Assembly (NCBI GenBank): GCA_035235625.1
Contig: CP141140.1
Coordinates: 46,061,351-46,125,350 of the forward strand
Direction of reading: 5' to 3'
Length of the DNA stretch: 64,000 bases
Source of the DNA: Saururus chinensis
Taxonomy: Eukaryota; Streptophyta; Magnoliopsida; Piperales; Saururaceae
In this document: positions 11,633-23,990 of the stretch, piece by piece
Layout of the letters: each line of letters begins with the position of its first letter
Numbering within the stretch: position 1 is the first letter of the stretch
Notes under the pieces: generated by a model
Told to the model about the DNA's origin: nothing
The model's input: the letters and a program-made list of their open reading frames with translations, nothing else
Database searches by the model: none
Program-made: the position numbers and the translations under genes

Positions 11633-12290
11633 CACTAAAAAAAAGGTTTATCATGACGGTTGTTAGTCGTTGCTATTGACCATATTAATCATCGCTAATA
11701 ACAATAACAATGGGCTACAAGCAGTCGCAACTAATCATGTCTTCATATGTTCAACGATTACCATATTAACTTTTAGGGACGTTACGCACGTCATGACAAA
11801 TCTCAAACATCATTTTCATTGTATTATCAATGATGGTTTTATACACATTTAACTACTGCTATACTATTGCAGAAATGAAAGTTTTAGTAAAGGTCATAAT
11901 AGTTGTCGTCGTTGATTTAAACCTAATAAAAAGAATGCATATAGAAAAATAAGATTATTTTTCCTAAACTTCTATGTATAAATGTAAACCAACAATATGT
12001 ACAACATCCACTTGGACCAAATTCTCTAATTGTAGCTGACAAGAAATATTATGAAGAAAGAAAAAACAAATGCAGCTACAATGATCCCAATTAATATATC
12101 TGAAGCCTTCATTTCGAACATCATCCACCTGCATAGGTTCCTAAATTAGCATTCTTGACTTGTCTTTCTTCTTCAAATTTAATAAACCAACGTGAAATAG
12201 AAAGAGAGGCAGAGAGAGTGAAATATAGAGGTTGTACGTGAAATTTAGTTTTAATACTCCAGAAGATCAACCCTTGCAGATTCCTGCCTT
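11633..12290. repeat. CACTA-like left end plus old intergenic DNA
   Basis: CACTAAAAAAAAGG followed by a 'tgacgg' motif recalls CACTA termini. It occurs at the same place in segments B (31998) and C (61854), so it is ancestral. No right end and no coding sequence were found. Confidence 0.35.
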
Positions 12291-13854
12291 CACTATAATA
12301 AAAAGGATTATTTTTTACCCTTTTATTAGCATCACTAATAACTACTCTTTGCAATGCTTTAAAAAGTGCTAAAAAAACCGTTATCTGTGATGCTTAATAC
12401 AAAGTGTCACAAATAAAATAAGTTTTCTTTATAAAAATTATGTACTATTTGCAACATTTATGATTAAACGTCACAAATTTGCAATAGTGTTTGTGATGCT
12501 TTTATATAAGCGTTGTAAATAGTAATTTTTTTAAGACATTATTTGAGACTTTTTCACAAAAGCGTTGTATATAAATAGTATATTTTTTTAATATATATAA
12601 ATTAAATTTTATTTCTTTACTTTTTTATGATACTTATGTTTAAGCATTGCAATTACTTTACATATTTACGACGCTTATTATATATTATTTAAATATATAA
12701 TATAAAATATTTTTAAAAAAATTCTCCTACTATCTCCTCTCTTCTCCTCCCATTGAAGTCCAGCACCCCTCCTGCTCCCCCTATTCTGGTATGTGTTGAA
12801 TTTTTTCTGTTTATGTATTCTCTTTAACAGAGTTCATGCTTCTCTTTTACTTAAATATCAAAGGTCAACTAATAGCAAAGTTAGTGAGAAAATCCGACAA
12901 CCCGCAGAGCCGGGGTTCACGATGATGCGCATGATAAAAAGAAGAGACAGAAGAGAGAAAGAGATGAGAGATAGAGAGAGAAGGGAGAGAATACATAGAG
13001 AGAGAAGAAAGAGAAAAGACAAAAAGAGGGGGAGAGAGAGAGAGAGAGAAAGAAAGAGAAAAGGGAGAGAGAAGAGAGATAGAGACAGAAGGGAGAGAGA
13101 GAAGAGAGAGAACTAGAGATAGAAATAGAAGTGGGAGAGAAGAGAGAGAGGAAGAGGGAGGGAGAGAGAGGAGAGAATGTGAGAGAGGAGAGAAAGAGAT
13201 CTAGAGAGAAAGAAATAGAAGAGGGAGAGAAGAGAGAGTGAGAGAGGAGAAGAGAGAGAACTAGAGATAGAAATAGAAGTGGGAGAGAAGAGAGAGAGGA
13301 AGAGGGAGGGAGAGAGAGAGGAGAGAAAGAGATCTAGAGAGAAAGAAATAGAAGAGGGAGAGAAGAGAGAGTGAAAGAGGAGAAGAGAGAGAGAAGAGAG
13401 TGGGAGAGAGAGATTGATCTAGAGAGAGCAAGAGGAAGAGAGAGAGAGAGATAAAGAGAGAGTGAGAAAGAGAAAGAGAAAGAGATGAGTGATAGAGAAG
13501 AGGAGAGAGAGTAGAGAGAGAAAGCGAGTGGATTTTCAATTTTCTTCTATAATAATATAGATTTTTTTTAATTTAAATAATATATATTAATTGTAAACTA
13601 ATATTTCAAATAGTTGTAATTACAACATTTCCATGACTACGTCACAAATATTTAGTGTATTCGTGACATTTAGTTTTAAACATCACAAATACCCTATGTA
13701 TTTGTGACATATTAATGGAAACATACATCACAATTACTATTATTTTAAATATTAATTTCTATTTAATATATATCACTTAAATTAAATATTATATTATATA
13801 TAAATACAAAAAAATGTAAAATACTCTCTCTCCATCTCTTTATCTCTCTCTCCT
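12291..13854. mobile_element. Non-autonomous CACTA-like element, type 2, copy A
   Basis: It starts CACTATAATAAAAAGG, has subterminal gcatcactaata/aagcgtcacaaat motifs, then a 600-bp GA tract (12935-13530) and AT-rich sequence with 'gtgacat' motifs. It is absent from segment C, which diverges from A near here (A about 12250, C 62502). The right side is cut by the LTR at 13855. No transposase is encoded; the 107- and 92-codon ORFs are low complexity. Confidence 0.55.
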
Positions 13855-14960
13855 TGTAACACCTCCTTTTTTCGATGGGCCATGTAGTGAGAGAAACGTG
13901 CTTGAAAAAAGAAAGGTTATGTTTGGTGCCTACAAGAGCAAAAAATGTTCTATCCGTCGTTTAAGGGAGGGGAAAGTGAGAAGCATTTCCGGGTAAAGGG
14001 AGGTTCTTTCCACAGTATATGGGCGTGGAAATTGAGAAGCGTTTCTAGGTAAAGAGAGGTTTTGTCTGTAGCCTTGGAGCATGCAAAGAGTGATGCATCT
14101 CTGGGAAATGGGAGGTTCAATTTGTCACCTTTAGGCGTAAAGAATGAGAAAAACCCTAGGAAAGGGGAGCATATGTATGTCACCTTTGGACACAATAAGA
14201 GAAATATTCCGAAGCAAGAGGAGGCTCTACCTACCATCTCTAGACCTAAAGGGGAGAACGCCTTGAAGGACAGAGCAACGCAGAACACCATAGAGGAGTA
14301 AGTGTTTTTAACCTTCTAATTTAAGAAGTAATTATATAAATATATGTGCTAATTAAGATATATGCTCTGCTATGATCTAATGTGTTCTGATATCTTTTGC
14401 TCTTTTCGATCTACTCTGAAAGACTCTATTTTGATCTGATATGCTCCGATCTGATATGTTATGATCTAAAATGGTCAGATGAGATCTGATATGATCTAAT
14501 TTGCTCTTACGTGTTTTGCTTTCCTATGTAATAGAGCAAGATGTCATTTTCATTGACCTATTAACTTCCTTTTGACTCCAATGATTTCCGTCTGACTCCA
14601 ACTAAATATTTGTATATATGTATTTTGATGTATATAATCTTATATTGCTTGATGCCTGTAATAGCCGTTATGTAGAATTACATTCGGATCCGATCGTATT
14701 AGAACAAAATTGTAGATATTATATAATACATACGTAGGCAACCAATGATACGACAACGTTGGCCTGAATCAAATACAGAGTAAAATATATTTTTCTTTTA
14801 TTCTATGCACATCTGAGTGCTTAAGCTTCGTAGTTCATGGAAGACCTTTACTACTCTCACACATAGATGCTGCCGCTTCGGGTTTATTTGTAAAATTTAA
14901 TTACTTTGATTTTTTTTCCGAGCACCATATCCGGCTCAAATCCAGAGCCGGGGTGTTACA
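13855..14960 (+). repeat. 5' LTR of a Met-primed retroelement
   Basis: It begins TGTAACACC and ends GGTGTTACA (9-bp inverted termini) and is 1106 bp long. It is directly followed by a decayed primer-binding site. Positions 14400-14520 contain loosely repeated gatctgatatg phrases. The 113-codon minus ORF (13950-14291) is not a recognisable protein. Confidence 0.75.
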
Positions 14961-14962
14961 AA

Positions 14963-14974
14963 TAGTATAAGAGC
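14963..14974 (+). other. Decayed primer-binding site (initiator tRNA-Met)
   Basis: TAGTATAAGAGC lies two bases after the LTR. The consensus for iMet-primed plant elements is TGGTATCAGAGC, so there are two mismatches. Confidence 0.65.
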
Positions 14975-15074
14975 TTTCCTCTGTATGCTGGAGGAAAATA
15001 TTTTAAGAAATATATATTGATTTGAATTCTACTTTTAAATTAGAATTAGTCTAAAATTTGTTATGACTCTATTG

Positions 15075-15600
15075 CATCGGATTTAAGACAAACTCTGATT
15101 TTGAACTCTCCGTTCTGCGTGAGTGATATCCAATTTAATACAAACACCGATTTTGAATTTTTTGTTCTACATGTGTGACATAAGATTTAATTCGAACTCC
15201 GATTTCAAACTATTCGTTCTGCATGCATGATATCAGATTTAATACAAATTCCAATTCAAAACTTTATGTTCTACATATGTGACAACATATTTAATATTTA
15301 ATATTAACTCCGTTTTGAACTTTCCATTTTGCATGTGTGACATCGAATTTATTACGAACTCCTATTTTATGAATTCCAATTTTTAATTGGAAGTGATTCA
15401 AACATTATGTTAAGAATAAATTGTATCGGATTTGATTTGAAATTCTATTATGCACGTGTTACATCGGATTTAAGACAGACTCCGATTTCACAAATTTTGA
15501 TTTTAAATCGGGAATGATTTTAAATTCTATTTTGCATGTGTGGCACCGGATTTGATCCGAACTCTAATTTTACGAATTCTGATTTTGAATTTGAATCAAT
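15075..15600. repeat. 52-bp minisatellite
   Basis: Five units start at 15075, 15127, 15179, 15231 and 15283, exactly 52 bp apart. Each reads roughly catcggatttaatac, then aactccgatttt, then gttctgcatgtgtga. Looser, longer units follow to about 15600. It lies just inside the element whose LTR is at 13855. Confidence 0.85.
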
Positions 15601-15707
15601 AGGAAATATTTGTTCTGAATTCTTTACATGAGTTTCGAAAATCTTGAACTTTGAAATGTGATTTGGGTGAATTTGTTTTGTAAGACAATGGAACTATCGT
15701 CAGTAAG

Positions 15708-16096
15708 ATGGTTGCTTAAAGTTTTTTTTTTAATTCTTTTTATGTTAAATTCAAAATTGATATCCAAATGCAAACAACTATAACTATGTGCCCTGAACTT
15801 AGATTAACATATTACTGGTATTGTTGGGCTCATATCTACAAGTCCTACGAAATGAGACCCACATGGGTAAGTTATCTCATACTTTTCAAGTGGGCCCACC
15901 CATACGAGACACTTCTCATGGCCAAAGCCTACGATCTTGACATCCAATTTATCCATTCTAGGGTTCATATGCTAATTTGTTGATCCCAATCAACGCAATG
16001 AAGTTTTACCACTTTATTCATACAAAATTTCCTTCAAACTTCAAATATTAAACCTAACCCCTCATGTTAAATCTTATCGGGTAATGGGGTGTTACA
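15708..16096 (-). repeat. LTR family L end, copy L5
   Basis: It matches the right end of the family L LTRs, ending ggggtgttaca at 16096. Upstream it is truncated at the minisatellite. Confidence 0.65.
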
Positions 16097-16277
16097 ATTT
16101 TTCCCCTTAAAAGGAATTGTGTCACCGTAATTCACTCAAAATCGAGCTTCAAAATCGTAGATCTACATTAGATAAATCACCATTTGGAGTCCTATCTTAA
16201 AGAGTGTCCATTATGATGCATCTGAGTTGTCACTAGTACTCACGTTTCATGATGTTACAGAAGCAATCCAAACAATA
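16097..16277 (-). repeat. Family L internal fragment
   Basis: It matches the start of the internal regions at 34450 and 39313 (attttt-cccctt-aaaaggaattgtgtc), which on the minus strand is the polypurine tract. It is joined abruptly to a chromovirus integrase piece at 16278. Confidence 0.6.
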
Positions 16278-17071
16278 TTGTGGGTTTCATGGATTTTGAT
16301 GGAGGCCTTGCCATTTGGTGCAAGGCAAGTCGGTGATTCTTGTGGTGGTGGATCGGTTGTCTAAGTACACACACTTTTACACTCTTGGACACCCCTTCAC
16401 CGCCAAAATTGTGGGTGAGCTTTATGTTTAGGAGGTTGCTAAGCTCCAAGGCATGCCTTGCACTATTGTGTCCGATCGTGACAGGGTATTCATCTCTCTG
16501 TTTTGGCGGGAGTTCTTTGAACTGCAGGGCACTACTCTTCACATGAGCACCGCCTAGCATCTGCAGACGGACGGCCAGACCGTGGTGGTGAACCACTGCC
16601 TAGAACAGTACCTCAGGTGGTTCGCTATGACTCAGCCCCGCCGGTGGCTCCAGCTTCTTCCATGGGCAGAATATTCGTATAACACTGCCTTTCACACGAG
16701 CACATGACTCACTCCTTTTGAGGTATTGCATGGACGTCCGCCCCTAACCGTATTGTCATATGTTTCTCACTGCTCTTTGGTCACTGAGGTGGATTACATG
16801 CTTCAAACAAGGGACGAGGTCCTCCGTTAGCTTAAGTTGGACCTTACTTAAGCTCAAAACAAAATGAAACAGGTATATGACAGAAAGCATGTTGATCAGG
16901 AGTTTTACGTGGGTGACTTGGTCAATCCTTCCTCAGCATCAGACCACCTTATTCCAGACGGAGCATTCCAAGCCTGCCCCACATTACCATGGGTCGTATG
17001 CTATTGTGGAGTGCATTAGTCCAGTGGCTTACCGTCTCGCCCTACCACCTGGCTCATTGGTCCACCCAGTC
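16278..17071 (+). pseudogene. Second chromovirus integrase fragment
   Basis: It is homologous to 588-1371 of the first copy but truncated at both ends. It keeps the second catalytic Asp (VSDRDRVF), but the catalytic Glu is Val (DGQTVVVN). Stops at 16555, 16705 and 16828 are in the same places as in copy 1; a further TAG is at 16429. A one-base insertion near 16310 and a deletion of about 10 bp near 16922 shift the frame. On the right it stops at 'cacccagtctt' and runs into family Y. It is not functional. Confidence 0.85.
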
Positions 17072-18252
17072 TTATATTTTAAAATTAACAAAAAAATTAA
17101 AATGAATAAAAGAAATTATAGAGAGAGAGGAGAGAGAGAATTTAATTTATATTTTTTCTCAATTAAATGTATTAGTGACGATTAGAAAAATGTGTTGCTA
17201 CTATATTTTCTATTAATTTATTTTATTTAATTAAAAAGATAAGATATAATAAAAAATCTAAATTAAATTAAATTCTCTCTTCACTATCCTCTCTATATGT
17301 CCACTCACTCTCTCCCCTCTCTCCTCACTAATCCTCTCTACTCTCTATCTTCTCTCTTCTCTTTCTCTCCTCTCCTCTCTTTCTCTCTTTGTCCGGCCAC
17401 TCACTCTTTTCTCTCTCAACTTTCTCACCCTCTTCTCTCTCTTCAATACTCTTTTCTCTTTCTCTCTCCTCTCCTTCTCTCTCTCTCCCCGCTATGTTCT
17501 CTATCATCTCTCTCTCCCTTTCCCTCTTCTCTCTTCACTCCTCTCTCTCCTTTCGCTTTCTCTTATACCCGTGAATGTGAGCCCCAGCTCTGAAGAGTGG
17601 GGATAAAGTAGAAAATTTTTATGTATTTTATTTATTTGTAAAATATAAATATTATATTTAAGAATTATATTTTAAATTTTCTAATATTTATATTTTATAT
17701 ATTAGGTATTTAAATAATAAATATAAAATAAAATAATAAAACTATTGGTGACGCATTTTTAAAAGCATTGCTAGTAGTAATAATATTAATGCGGCTTTAA
17801 ACAAAGCGTGACTAATAATCTTAATTTTTTTTAAAAATATTTTATTTTATTTGCAATATAATTTTTAAAGCATCGCTATTAGCGATGCTTTTATAAAAGT
17901 GTCATTATTATTAATACTATTTGCTCACATTTACAAAAGCGCCGTAAATAATTATAAGTTTTTTATTCTTTATTTAAAACTTATAAGTATTAGTGACACT
18001 TTTTATAAAACATTGCTAGTAGTACAACTAGTAGCGACACTTTTATAAAAGGGTCACTAATAGTTTTATCAATTGAGACGCTTTATAAAAGTGTTGCTAA
18101 TAGTGCCAGTATTTGCGATGGTTTCATAAAAGTGTCGCTAATAGCTAAATTTTTTGTGACGTTTTTATAGGTGTTGCAAATAGTAATTTTTGGCGATGCT
18201 TTTCATTGCGTCACTAATAAAAGCATCACTAACAATATTTTTTGTCATAGGC
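17072..18252 (-). mobile_element. CACTA-like family Y, inverted copy
   Basis: On the minus strand this reads like element Y1. The end CTATGACAAAAAATATTG (18247 leftwards) is a mutated CACTACAACAAAAAG terminus. Gatgctttt/aaaagtgtcgctaata motifs follow, then 'gggctcacattcac' (compare 4555), then a CT tract (17275-17570). The 98-codon ORF in the CT tract is an artefact. Confidence 0.6.
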
Positions 18253-18461
18253 GGAGTTGAAGATCGTGCTCTCTACACTTGTGGCCACAAGTGGACATCG
18301 ACAAGCATAGTGCTTCACTTCGGTTTGCAAGACCCTTTTCTCTCTTTATTTTTAGTTCTTTTTTTAGTTAGTTTTTGCTTGTTATTCTTTTTTTCAAATA
18401 AAAGCTAAACATAAAGATCTATCATAAAATATTAAAAATTACTCAATTGCCAAGTTTTTAA
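18253..18461. other. Short unassigned stretch
   Basis: Between the Y terminus and the LTR. No recognised feature. Confidence 0.4.
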
Positions 18462-19816
18462 AAATATATATCTATTTTATATGCCTTTTTACATTATTAG
18501 CTAGTATAGATTAGGTTAATTTAGAGTTAGTTATGGTTTATTTAGATTAAGATAGATATTAGTATTTTAGTTTAATTATTAATGATTTTGTAGTTATTAG
18601 TAGTTTAGACATGTATTTAAATCAAGTTGAAATTTTAGTTACTTTCTACATGTCTAAAGTATGATATTTTATGTTTTGTAGGTAAAGTACACTTATCGAG
18701 GTACTTGGACGATGTTTGGAATAATTCAAAATAGTCTTGACATGCTTTAAAGTGATTTGGACAACTTTTCGGAGTTATAAACAAGTTAGAAATTAATATG
18801 GACATTAAGAAAAGCTTAATGAACAGAATATGGACTGTCCAGAAAAACTGTCCAGATTGCAGAAACACTGTAGCAGTTCGAACGGGCATGTAGGGCATTC
18901 GAACGGCATAATGTGCAGTTTCCTTGTTTGACCCAAATTTCAATCCTTTTCATATTGGACTTCTTCCTACATAACTTATGCCTATAAAAAGACATATTTG
19001 GCTCAAAATTGAAGGATTCTAGTAAATTTTCTAAAGAGAAAAAGGAAGAAGAAGATGGAAGAGAATTCAAAGCTTTCAATGGAGATTTAAGTGCTTTCTT
19101 CTACAATGGAAGGCTAGACTTTTCTTTTACTTAGGAGTTGATGAAGCTATAGATAAGTTTTAGTTTCTTTTTTTTTTAATTTAGATCTCAGTTGTGAATG
19201 ATGACAATTATATGATATGGATTTTCTTTTTAATGGAAGAGCTTTTAATGTTTATTCAAGTCTATGTCGATTTATTGTCTTGTAGATGATAGATTGATGT
19301 GGTTTTGATATTTTCATCGATTCTAATTTCTGTGATTTAGATGAGATGTTTATACAATAGTTTTAATGTTCAGATAATTAATGACTTGGATGAGTTATAC
19401 TAAGATTAGACGGGTCATGCCTATAGCTAGTTTAGTGTAGATGATTCGTGCTATTGTCGAAGATAGTTCATGCCATGGAATTTAATTAATGATTCTTTCT
19501 AAAGTAATTCTAGCTTGTAGCTGAGAATACTTGTTCATATTCACACTAGATTTAGATTAAGAGTTAAGGAATTGTTATGGTTCTATAGTAGATTCGATTT
19601 CCTAAGTAATTTCCATCATATTAATCTCTTATTTTTAAACTAGTTGATTTCTTTCCTTTACTTAATTTAAGTTTAAGTTTGTTTTAGTTTTCAATCAGCA
19701 AATTACTCTTTAGATTTAGTAATAATTCATCCGTCCCTGAGGTTCGAGAACCCTTAAATACTTATCCTAGTACAATTACCTTGTACACTTGCAAAGGGTT
19801 TAATTATAAATGATCA
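18462..19816 (+). repeat. Athila/Tat-type LTR, family W, copy 1
   Basis: It aligns with 42527-42825 plus 52366-53662 (shared ttatatgcc, gacatgctt, ggacaact). A TATA box (CTATAAAAAGA) is near 18981. It ends ...gatca at 19816 and is followed by agtttttggcgc, the start of the tRNA-Asp-type primer site (TGGCGC, 19823-19828). The site is cut there by a junction with family Z. The exact left end is uncertain. Confidence 0.7.
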
Positions 19817-19828
19817 AGTTTTTGGCGC

Positions 19829-21448
19829 TCATAGTCTTGAGTCCCATACTCATAATCTTGAGTCCTAGACTCAATTGAAATATCCTAGAGTTCCCAGACT
19901 CCAAAAAGTTATTGTTTTCTTTCAAAACATTCTATCCCAATGTTTATCATTTTGAAAACCCTAGCTCCGCCTCTACAAGTCATGGGAGCGTCACTATCAA
20001 CAACTATAAAGGCAAGGTTGGTCGCTAATTCAAATGAGACAGTTGCCCCTTCTTTGTCTCGCCTTAGTGACTGAATCACCATGCTTATATGTCTTTTCGA
20101 AATAATCTCGAGATCCTCCTTTCAACAAGGACGATTCCTCTAAAACCATCTTTCAAATATAATATATTCATTCGCAATGAAGACAGTGGCAAAGCTAGTT
20201 TGTCGCTATCTCACACGCTCCGCCGTGTATAATTTATATCAAAATCCACGGATAAACATTCGATCAAACTATTCTCTATGAGGCAATCATAATGCATGTA
20301 GTATAAAACATATCCGCTTCCAGCGGCAAATCAATCGACAAATCATATACATAATAACGATATATAAATCGTATTCTATCTCAACGATTAACTATTCGAC
20401 AGGTCAAATATATATGCAAAAATCATAAATCATAACTTGAAAGTAATCTCTAACGCATAGCATGCAAGATTCATATAAATAATAAGTTAAAAGCACAACC
20501 AAATATTATAATCATTCCATAAGAAAGAATAAAAAACCCTACCTCGCTTTTCGTGCGAGTTCGAAATAGATAAATCGGATACCACGAAATTGGATGTCCA
20601 CTTTTGGGGTTTTGGAGGTCTCCAACCAAGAAAATAACCCTGCCACGATGTCCAGCATGCTCGATTTAGGTAAGAACGTCTCTTCAACGAAAGAAAACGG
20701 ACTCCAAACGACTCCAGAAACTCTTTTTTCGTGCCCGTAGGCTCCGGACAGAATCTCCCCTTGCCTCGATGAGTTTCCCCCATATAGGGTCACTATCTCG
20801 AGGAATAGACACTTCTATTGTGTAGAACACCCTCGATTTAGCTAAGAACACTTTTTAAAAGGAAGAAAACGGACTTAAAACAAGTGAGAAACGAAGAAAA
20901 GAAGTTTCGGAATGAATTTCAAAATGGGAAAGAACGAGTTTATTTAGGGAGGGGAGAGTGACACGCGTCAGATACGCATCACGCATAAGATGCGCATCTG
21001 ATGCACAACTGATGTACATCAGACATGTGTCAGTCTTCTAACATGCCATGCCTGACATGCGTCGGAATGCATCATTATTTTTTTATTTTATTTTTATTTT
21101 TAGAAATTAAAAATATAATATCTTTTTACCTCAAAGTCAGAATTGCACGTTCTTAGTACCGATGGACTCGTATTGACGAGCCCTTCGAAACTAGATCCCA
21201 CATGGGTAGGTTATCTCACACTTTTAAAGTGGGTCCCGCCCATATGGCACATTTTCTGAGGTCGTAACTTTCGCTCCCAACCTCCATATCGTGCGTTCTT
21301 TGGTTTTTTACGCTCGTCTCACTGAGCTCTATCAACCCATATAAAAACTCTCTAAATATTTACCTTTAAATAATTTAAAATAATTAAAAATTCTTAAAAT
21401 AATTTTATTAGAGGCAAGAAATTATACCAAAAATTTGCGGTCATTACA
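19829..21448 (-). repeat. Truncated LTR, family Z
   Basis: It aligns with 37083-39051 and ends tgcggtcattaca, i.e. TGTAATGACCGC on the minus strand. The other end is missing. It holds a single 'gtgcccgtaggctccggac' unit, where the copy at 36249 has five. Confidence 0.7.
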
Positions 21449-23990
21449 CTGGCCCCGTCCATCCTTGAGCTTTCTTTGGCTCATCGTTCACTTTCCTTCC
21501 TCTAGAGTTCGTTAGTCAATCTTTATTTATTTTCTAGAGATTCAACCTTTTACTTCCTCTCCTAGACCCTCATTATCATTTAGAGGTGTATTAAGGTCTT
21601 GAATTTTTTTTTTATTCATCATAGGTGTTCAACTTATTTATTTTTTCTGCCAACCTCACTATCGACACTCTATTTGACACACCTAAACTGCTTCATCTTA
21701 ACAAAGACCAGAAAACCCCCACTTGTGACTCTAATTAATTGCAATCAGGCCCTAAACAAATTTAGGGATCATTCCCCCAACGTTTATCAGTTTTTCCTTT
21801 TGATTATTCTTTAATTTCTCATTCTAATGTTTTGTCAACACCCTAGTTGATAGGTTGAAGAGCATGTCCAACCCCTTTCAAGAACCCCTCTAAAAGATGC
21901 CTATTGAGCGCTTCATCGACATGGCATCCTTCCTCAATTTGTCAATATTCCCCTAATTTAGTTTCTATTGGTTAGGATTAATTGATTTTCATTCATAAAT
22001 CCCATTATTTTAATTAAATCTTCCTCATAGTTCACTTCAATAGCCTCTCGACAAATCATAAGCCTATGAGGCAGTCTATCGATGTTCAACCGCCATAGGT
22101 ACTTCCATAAACCAAGTGGTCTGTCAAAGCTTCCTGATACTTATTTTTTTAGGCACTTCTATTAGTGATTGATGGACCGATCAATCTATCAAACCAGATT
22201 GATGCAGAGATTAGGTCATCCATTAGGCTGGAGTATACAAGACTCCTCATAACACAAGGCAATCAATCAGGCTCCCTGTAGGATTTGAACTTGTGTTTCA
22301 AACAAACTTTTGATACTTTTTTACATCTTGGGAAGCTTCACCATGATAAAAAAAAATAGAATTATATAGAATTTCATTAAGCCATGGATCATATTCTCTT
22401 TAGGAAGAACCTCCACATATGACTTGACTTGAAATAAAACTCTAGGAAGAACCTCCACATATGGCTTGACTTGAAATAAGACTCTCTAATTCTTCAAATA
22501 ACTTCATTCTTCAAGCTTCATATGCTCTCATTGATCATTCAAACAAGCCGACAAACTCTTATTTACAAGGTAGATTGTCATTTCATACATAATACCTCTT
22601 TTGTCATAGTATTTGACAACAACAAAAATTCTATAAAAAACCCTCGTACATAAAGCTTACCCATGGCTTTAGTAGTCGCTATTGCATCATCTCATGAGGC
22701 AATTCCCCAAAGCAAGCCTTTCACTTGGTGTTGCACCTCAAAAGAACTTTTGGCTTCCATCAATATGGTATTACTAGTTCATACTAGTTTTGAATATGAT
22801 CAATTAGTCTCTCAATCTCATACTCAACCTTGAATCATTTATCACCTTTCACAGGCAGGAATACTTTAGCCCAAACCTCAAACAACACCATGCACGACCA
22901 CACAGGTCCATGCACTTACTCAAATCCTATTCCTCATGATTTGAGAACTGACCTTGATTCATGTTGCCAAGGATTTCTTGCCCCGATTGGCCCTGTCCAT
23001 CCTTGAGCAATCTTTGGCTCATCGTTCAGTTTCCTTCCTATAGAGTTCATTAATCAATCTTTATTTAGTTTTCCAGAAATTCACCCTCTTACTTCATCTC
23101 CTAGACCCTCATTATCATTTAGAGGTGCTTTAAGGTGTTGAATATTTTTGATTCATCATAGTTATTCAACTTTTTTATTTTTTTCCGTCATCCCAACTAT
23201 TGACACCCTATTCGATGTACCTAAACTGCTTGATCTTAACAAAGGCCAGAAGACCGCCACTCGTGACTCTAATTAATTGTAATTAGGCCCTAAACAAATT
23301 TAGGGATCATTCCCCCAATGGTTATCAGTTTTCCCTTTTGATTCTTCTTTAGTTTCTCATTCTAGTGTTTTGTCAACACCCTAGTTGACAGGTTGAAGAG
23401 CATGTCGAACCCCTTTCAAGAACCCCTCTAATGCCTCTCAAAGAGTTGAAGAAGCTTATTGAGCCCTTCATCAACGTGGCATCCTTACTCAATTTGACAT
23501 GATTCCCTAATTAAGTTTCTATTGATTAGGATTAATTGATTTTCATTCATAAATCCCATTAGATAATTAAATCTTCTTCATAGTTAACTTCAACAACCTC
23601 TCAACAAATCATAAGCCTGTGAGGTAGTCTGTCGATGTTCAACCTTCATAGGCACATTTATGAACCAAGGGGCCTATCAAAGCTTCCTGATACTTATTTT
23701 TTTAGGCACTTCTATTAGTGATTGATTGGCCAATCAATCTATGAGATTAGGTCATCGATTAGGCTAGATGTACTAGACTTCGCATATCACAAGGCAATCA
23801 ATTAGGCTCCCAATAGGAGTTAAACTTGTGTTTCAAACAAACTTTTGATACTTTTTTACATCTTGGGAAGCTTGACCAAGATAATAAAAAAGATAGAATT
23901 ATATAGAATAACCATTCAAGATTCAGTAAACTATAGATCATATTTTCTTTAGGAACAACCTCCACATATAGCTTGACTTGAAATAACTCT
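21449..23990. repeat. Repeat X, copies 2 and 3 in tandem
   Basis: The stretch beginning 'ggccc(c/t)gtccatccttgagc' occurs at 21452 and again at 22988, so an approximately 1.5-kb unit is repeated head to tail. Copy 3 runs straight into segment B. 22485-22987 is present only in the first unit. Neither contains a conserved ORF. Confidence 0.7.
22401..22484. repeat. 42-bp tandem duplication
   Basis: Two adjacent units of taggaagaacctccacatat... with two A/G differences. Confidence 0.9.

Larger units (their letters stand above)
3011..13205. repeat. Segmental duplication, copy A (about 10.2 kb)
   Basis: This is colinear and in direct orientation with 23241-33605. Shared landmarks in order are repeat X, CACTA start (3762/23991), GA tracts, a Stowaway-like hairpin (7657/28710), the glycine-rich protein gene (9522/30586), a LINE-like remnant, a second CACTA-like start (12291/32672) and a final GA tract. 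Homology ends at 'gatctaga' (13205/33605). Copy A alone has a foldback insertion (11325-11565) and a 12-bp triplication. It lacks about 0.8 kb after its GA tract. 6237-7656 and 7705-9450 hold no gene I recognise. Confidence 0.9.

Noticed and set aside
14062..14301. 79-codon ORF with an antisense 113-codon ORF
   Set aside because: Both lie within an LTR and have no domain; likely chance.
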